A stretch of 25,798 nucleotides of DNA from an uncultured Clostridia bacterium. GTDB lineage: Bacteria > Bacillota > Clostridia > UBA1381. The notes beneath the pieces were generated by a model. It was not told where the DNA came from. It worked only from the letters and a program-made list of their open reading frames with translations, and did no database searches. Below, in pieces: positions 24,054-25,798 of this stretch (positions are counted from its first letter, which is position 1; every line of letters starts with the position of its first letter). The translations under genes and the position numbers were made by a program. The stretch spans positions 1-25,798 of the forward strand of contig CAKSPW010000028.1 in NCBI GenBank assembly GCA_934486495.1, in the 5' to 3' direction.

Positions 24054-24728
24054 ATGAGAATGAGAAAAAAGAAAAATTGCGGCGAGCGTATGGAACGCTG
24101 CAGCGATTTATGGATAAAAAATCCCGAGGAATGTAAAGGCACATGGCATGAAATATTCGGAAACAATAACGATATTCATCTTGAAATAGGCTGCGGAAAG
24201 GGCGACTTTGTATGCGGCATGGCGGCACTTCATAAGGATGTAAACTACATTGCAATAGAAAAGGTAAAAGATGTGCTTGTTATGGCGATGGAAAAGGCAA
24301 CGGCGGCAGGTCTTGAGAATGTTCGCTTTATTGACGCCGATGCGCAAAATTTGGAAAGCATTTTTAAATTCGGTGAAATCAGACGGATTTATCTTAATTT
24401 TTCGGACCCGTGGAAAAAGGGGAAGCAGGCAAAACGCCGCCTGACACATAAGAATTTTCTTGACAGATACAAAGCGGTTTTGCCCGAGGGTGACTATATT
24501 TGTTTTAAAACCGATAACCGTGCGCTTTTTGAGTTTTCGCTCAATTCATTTGCCGGGGAAAATTTTAAGCTTGAGAACATAACGTTTGATTTGCACGCAA
24601 GCTCCATAGAGGAAAATGTTATGACGGAGTACGAAAAGCGTTTTTCCGAGGCCGGTATGCCGATTTACAGACTTACGGCGGTTAATCTCGGCTGGTCGGA
24701 CGACAGAAAGGAAAAGGAAAATGTATAA
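24054..24728 (+). CDS. trmB: tRNA (guanine-N7-)-methyltransferase
   Basis: This enzyme uses SAM to make 7-methylguanosine at position 46 of tRNA. The 224-residue protein has the SAM-binding motif LEIGCGKGDF at 43-52, and the family hallmark FSDPWKKGKQAKRRLTHKNF spans about 116-135 (Asp118, Pro119, Trp120). Next is FKTDNRALFEFS with Thr153 and Asp154 near the substrate site. The N-terminus is basic (MRMRKKK). An AAGGAAAGG site precedes the ATG at 24054; a second ATG at 24060 is possible. Its last eight bases overlap the HAD gene, so the two are translated together. Confidence 0.95.
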   Translation: MRMRKKKNCGERMERCSDLWIKNPEECKGTWHEIFGNNNDIHLEIGCGKGDFVCGMAALHKDVNYIAIEKVKDVLVMAMEKATAAGLENVRFIDADAQNLESIFKFGEIRRIYLNFSDPWKKGKQAKRRLTHKNFLDRYKAVLPEGDYICFKTDNRALFEFSLNSFAGENFKLENITFDLHASSIEENVMTEYEKRFSEAGMPIYRLTAVNLGWSDDRKEKENV

Positions 24729-25512
24729 GGGAGCTTTATTTTTCGATTGTGACGGAACTATTCTCGATGAACAGGAGCAGATTTACTCTCCTACCGATAA
24801 GACTCTTCGCACGCTTGAAAAGCTCCGTGCAAACGGATTTGTTACGTATCTTACAACGGGCAGAACAAAAAGACTTACTGCCGGAATTTCAAATTATTTT
24901 ACCGGGATAATTACGAGCAACGGTGCATATGTCGAAAGCGAAGGTAAATGCATTCATAATCTTTATTACGATGATGATTTGCAAAAAAGATTGAGAGCAT
25001 ATATGGACGAGCATAATATTTTTTACGCACTTGAAACGCAAAAATGTTCTTATATCACAAAAGAGCCGAACACGGCATTTGAGGATGTTATAAAGCTTTT
25101 TCACATGCCCAAAAGCATATTTACAAAATATGACGGAAAATCGGAGCTTAAAATTAACAAAATGAGCGTGTATTATAACACCAAAGAGGAGCTTGACAGG
25201 TTTGAATCCGAGTTTGACGGAGAGGTTAGTATTCACAGATACCGCTCATGCAGGGCGGTTGATTTGGATATGATTGGAATATCAAAGGGAGTTGGCGTTA
25301 AGGCGGTTCTTGATTATTTTAATATCCCGAAGGAAAACGCATATGCGTTCGGTGACGGCGGAAATGATTTGGATATGTTTCGTGCTGTCGGTCATCCGGT
25401 TGCGATGGGGATTCATGTAAGTGAGCTTGACGCCGTTGCTGAGTTTTGCACAAAATGCGTTAAGGATGAGGGTGTAACACACGCAATTTGCGAGCATTAC
25501 GGTCTTGTATAA
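24721..25512 (+). CDS. HAD-superfamily hydrolase, Cof type
   Basis: A 263-residue cytosolic phosphatase of the Cof/IIB branch of the haloacid dehalogenase superfamily. Motif I is FFDCDGTILD with nucleophile Asp9 and acid Asp11, motif II is TTGR near 45-48, motif III is Lys189, and motif IV is GDGGNDLDMF at 211-220. The middle part (about 85-180) is the C2 cap. Cof-type enzymes dephosphorylate sugar phosphates, flavin precursors or pyridoxal phosphate with broad specificity, so the substrate is open. ATG 24721 lies within the end of trmB, with AAAGG four to five bases upstream. Confidence 0.93.
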   Translation: MYKGALFFDCDGTILDEQEQIYSPTDKTLRTLEKLRANGFVTYLTTGRTKRLTAGISNYFTGIITSNGAYVESEGKCIHNLYYDDDLQKRLRAYMDEHNIFYALETQKCSYITKEPNTAFEDVIKLFHMPKSIFTKYDGKSELKINKMSVYYNTKEELDRFESEFDGEVSIHRYRSCRAVDLDMIGISKGVGVKAVLDYFNIPKENAYAFGDGGNDLDMFRAVGHPVAMGIHVSELDAVAEFCTKCVKDEGVTHAICEHYGLV

Positions 25513-25518
25513 AATGAA

Positions 25519-25552
25519 AAAAGCAGCCATCCGAGCATGGATAACTGCTTTT
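25519..25552. terminator. Bidirectional terminator between the HAD gene and spoVG
   Basis: AAAAGCAG (25519-25526) pairs with CTGCTTTT (25545-25552). After a 2x2 internal loop, ATCC pairs with GGAT around a 6-base loop. The A and T flanks allow termination of both convergent transcripts. Confidence 0.85.
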
Positions 25553-25569
25553 AATGTGCTGAATATGTA

Positions 25570-25798
25570 TTATTCCGCTTCAACGGCAGCATTTACGCAT
25601 TCCTGATATTTGTCGAGAATGGCAGACTCTAAAGCCTTTCTCATTTCCGAATTGATAGGATGAGCGATGTCTTTAAACTCATTATCGGGTGTTTTTCTGC
25701 TCGGCATAGCCGTGAACAGCTTCTCTTGGCCTTCAATGATTTTAATGTCGTGAACTGCAAAAGCGTTGTCAAATGTAACAGATGCTACTGCTTTCATT
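25570..25798 (-). CDS. spoVG: SpoVG, partial (5' end outside the window)
   Basis: These 75 residues cover most of SpoVG, a small nucleic-acid-binding regulator that affects sporulation, division and surface genes in Firmicutes. Visible family blocks are VASVTFDNAFAVHDIKIIEG, LFTAMPSRKTPD and EFKDIAHPINSEMR. The first codon in the window is an ATG, but it matches the internal Met of other SpoVG proteins, which have about 15 more residues upstream (the MEVTDVRLRRV part). The true start therefore lies beyond base 25798. The C-terminal tail is complete. Confidence 0.93.
   Translation of the reverse strand, partial: MKAVASVTFDNAFAVHDIKIIEGQEKLFTAMPSRKTPDNEFKDIAHPINSEMRKALESAILDKYQECVNAAVEAE

Noticed and set aside
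25570..25797. SpoVG as a complete short 75-residue protein
   Set aside because: The first Met aligns with an internal family residue; the gene is cut by the window edge, not truncated in the genome.

Overview
The window looks like a chromosomal segment of a low-GC, endospore-forming member of the Clostridia (Firmicutes). The evidence is a spore germination protease (Gpr), a SpoVG fragment at the right edge, an S-layer-homology wall protein, exported proteins with copper-amine-oxidase-type N domains, strong GGAGG ribosome binding sites, occasional TTG starts and AT-rich sigma-A promoters. The species cannot be named from the sequence alone. Coding density is high, no stretch over 300 bases lacks a gene, and I see no rRNA, tRNA, CRISPR array or insertion sequence.

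Layout. (1) 1-933, minus: class I mannose-6-phosphate isomerase (manA). (2) 1088-7466, plus: a MarR-controlled tripartite RND efflux operon (marR, TolC-like protein, lipoprotein adaptor, RND pump) with a consensus promoter overlapped by two matched palindromic operators and closed by a bidirectional terminator. (3) 7480-10094, minus: a pair of M16 zinc-peptidase-family proteins (one lacking and one having HxxEH) behind a perfect consensus promoter. (4) 10098-10996, minus: gpr with a candidate forespore-type promoter nested in the preceding terminator. (5) 11039-18488, minus: a six-gene run in transcription order ruvA, ruvB, exported amidase, queA, SLH-anchored protein, exported metallo-beta-lactamase-fold hydrolase. 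(6) 18581-19112, plus: a VanZ-like membrane protein that overlaps tail-to-tail with (7) a minus-strand AraC-type regulator. (8) 20202-24002, plus: a four-gene sugar module divergent from the AraC gene, alternating TIM-barrel isomerase/epimerase-like and Gfo/Idh/MocA oxidoreductase genes (TIM, ox, TIM, ox). (9) 23985-25552, plus: trmB and a Cof-type HAD phosphatase, whose perfect promoter has its -35 box inside the loop of the sugar operon terminator. (10) 25570-25798, minus: spoVG, cut by the window edge.

The two accessory systems of most interest are the efflux operon and the sugar module. The efflux TolC-like protein keeps both tip motifs, and the adaptor keeps the R-x3-L-x6-S docking motif. 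However, I cannot see the membrane beta-strands of TolC in either repeat, and the adaptor hairpin is unusually long. This suggests an all-helical conduit adapted to a thick, single-membrane envelope. The sugar module has the gene content expected of an oxidation-based route for glycosides or cyclitols, but it contains no kinase, transporter or classical glycosidase. Everything else is mostly core Clostridial housekeeping with informative promoter and terminator architecture.
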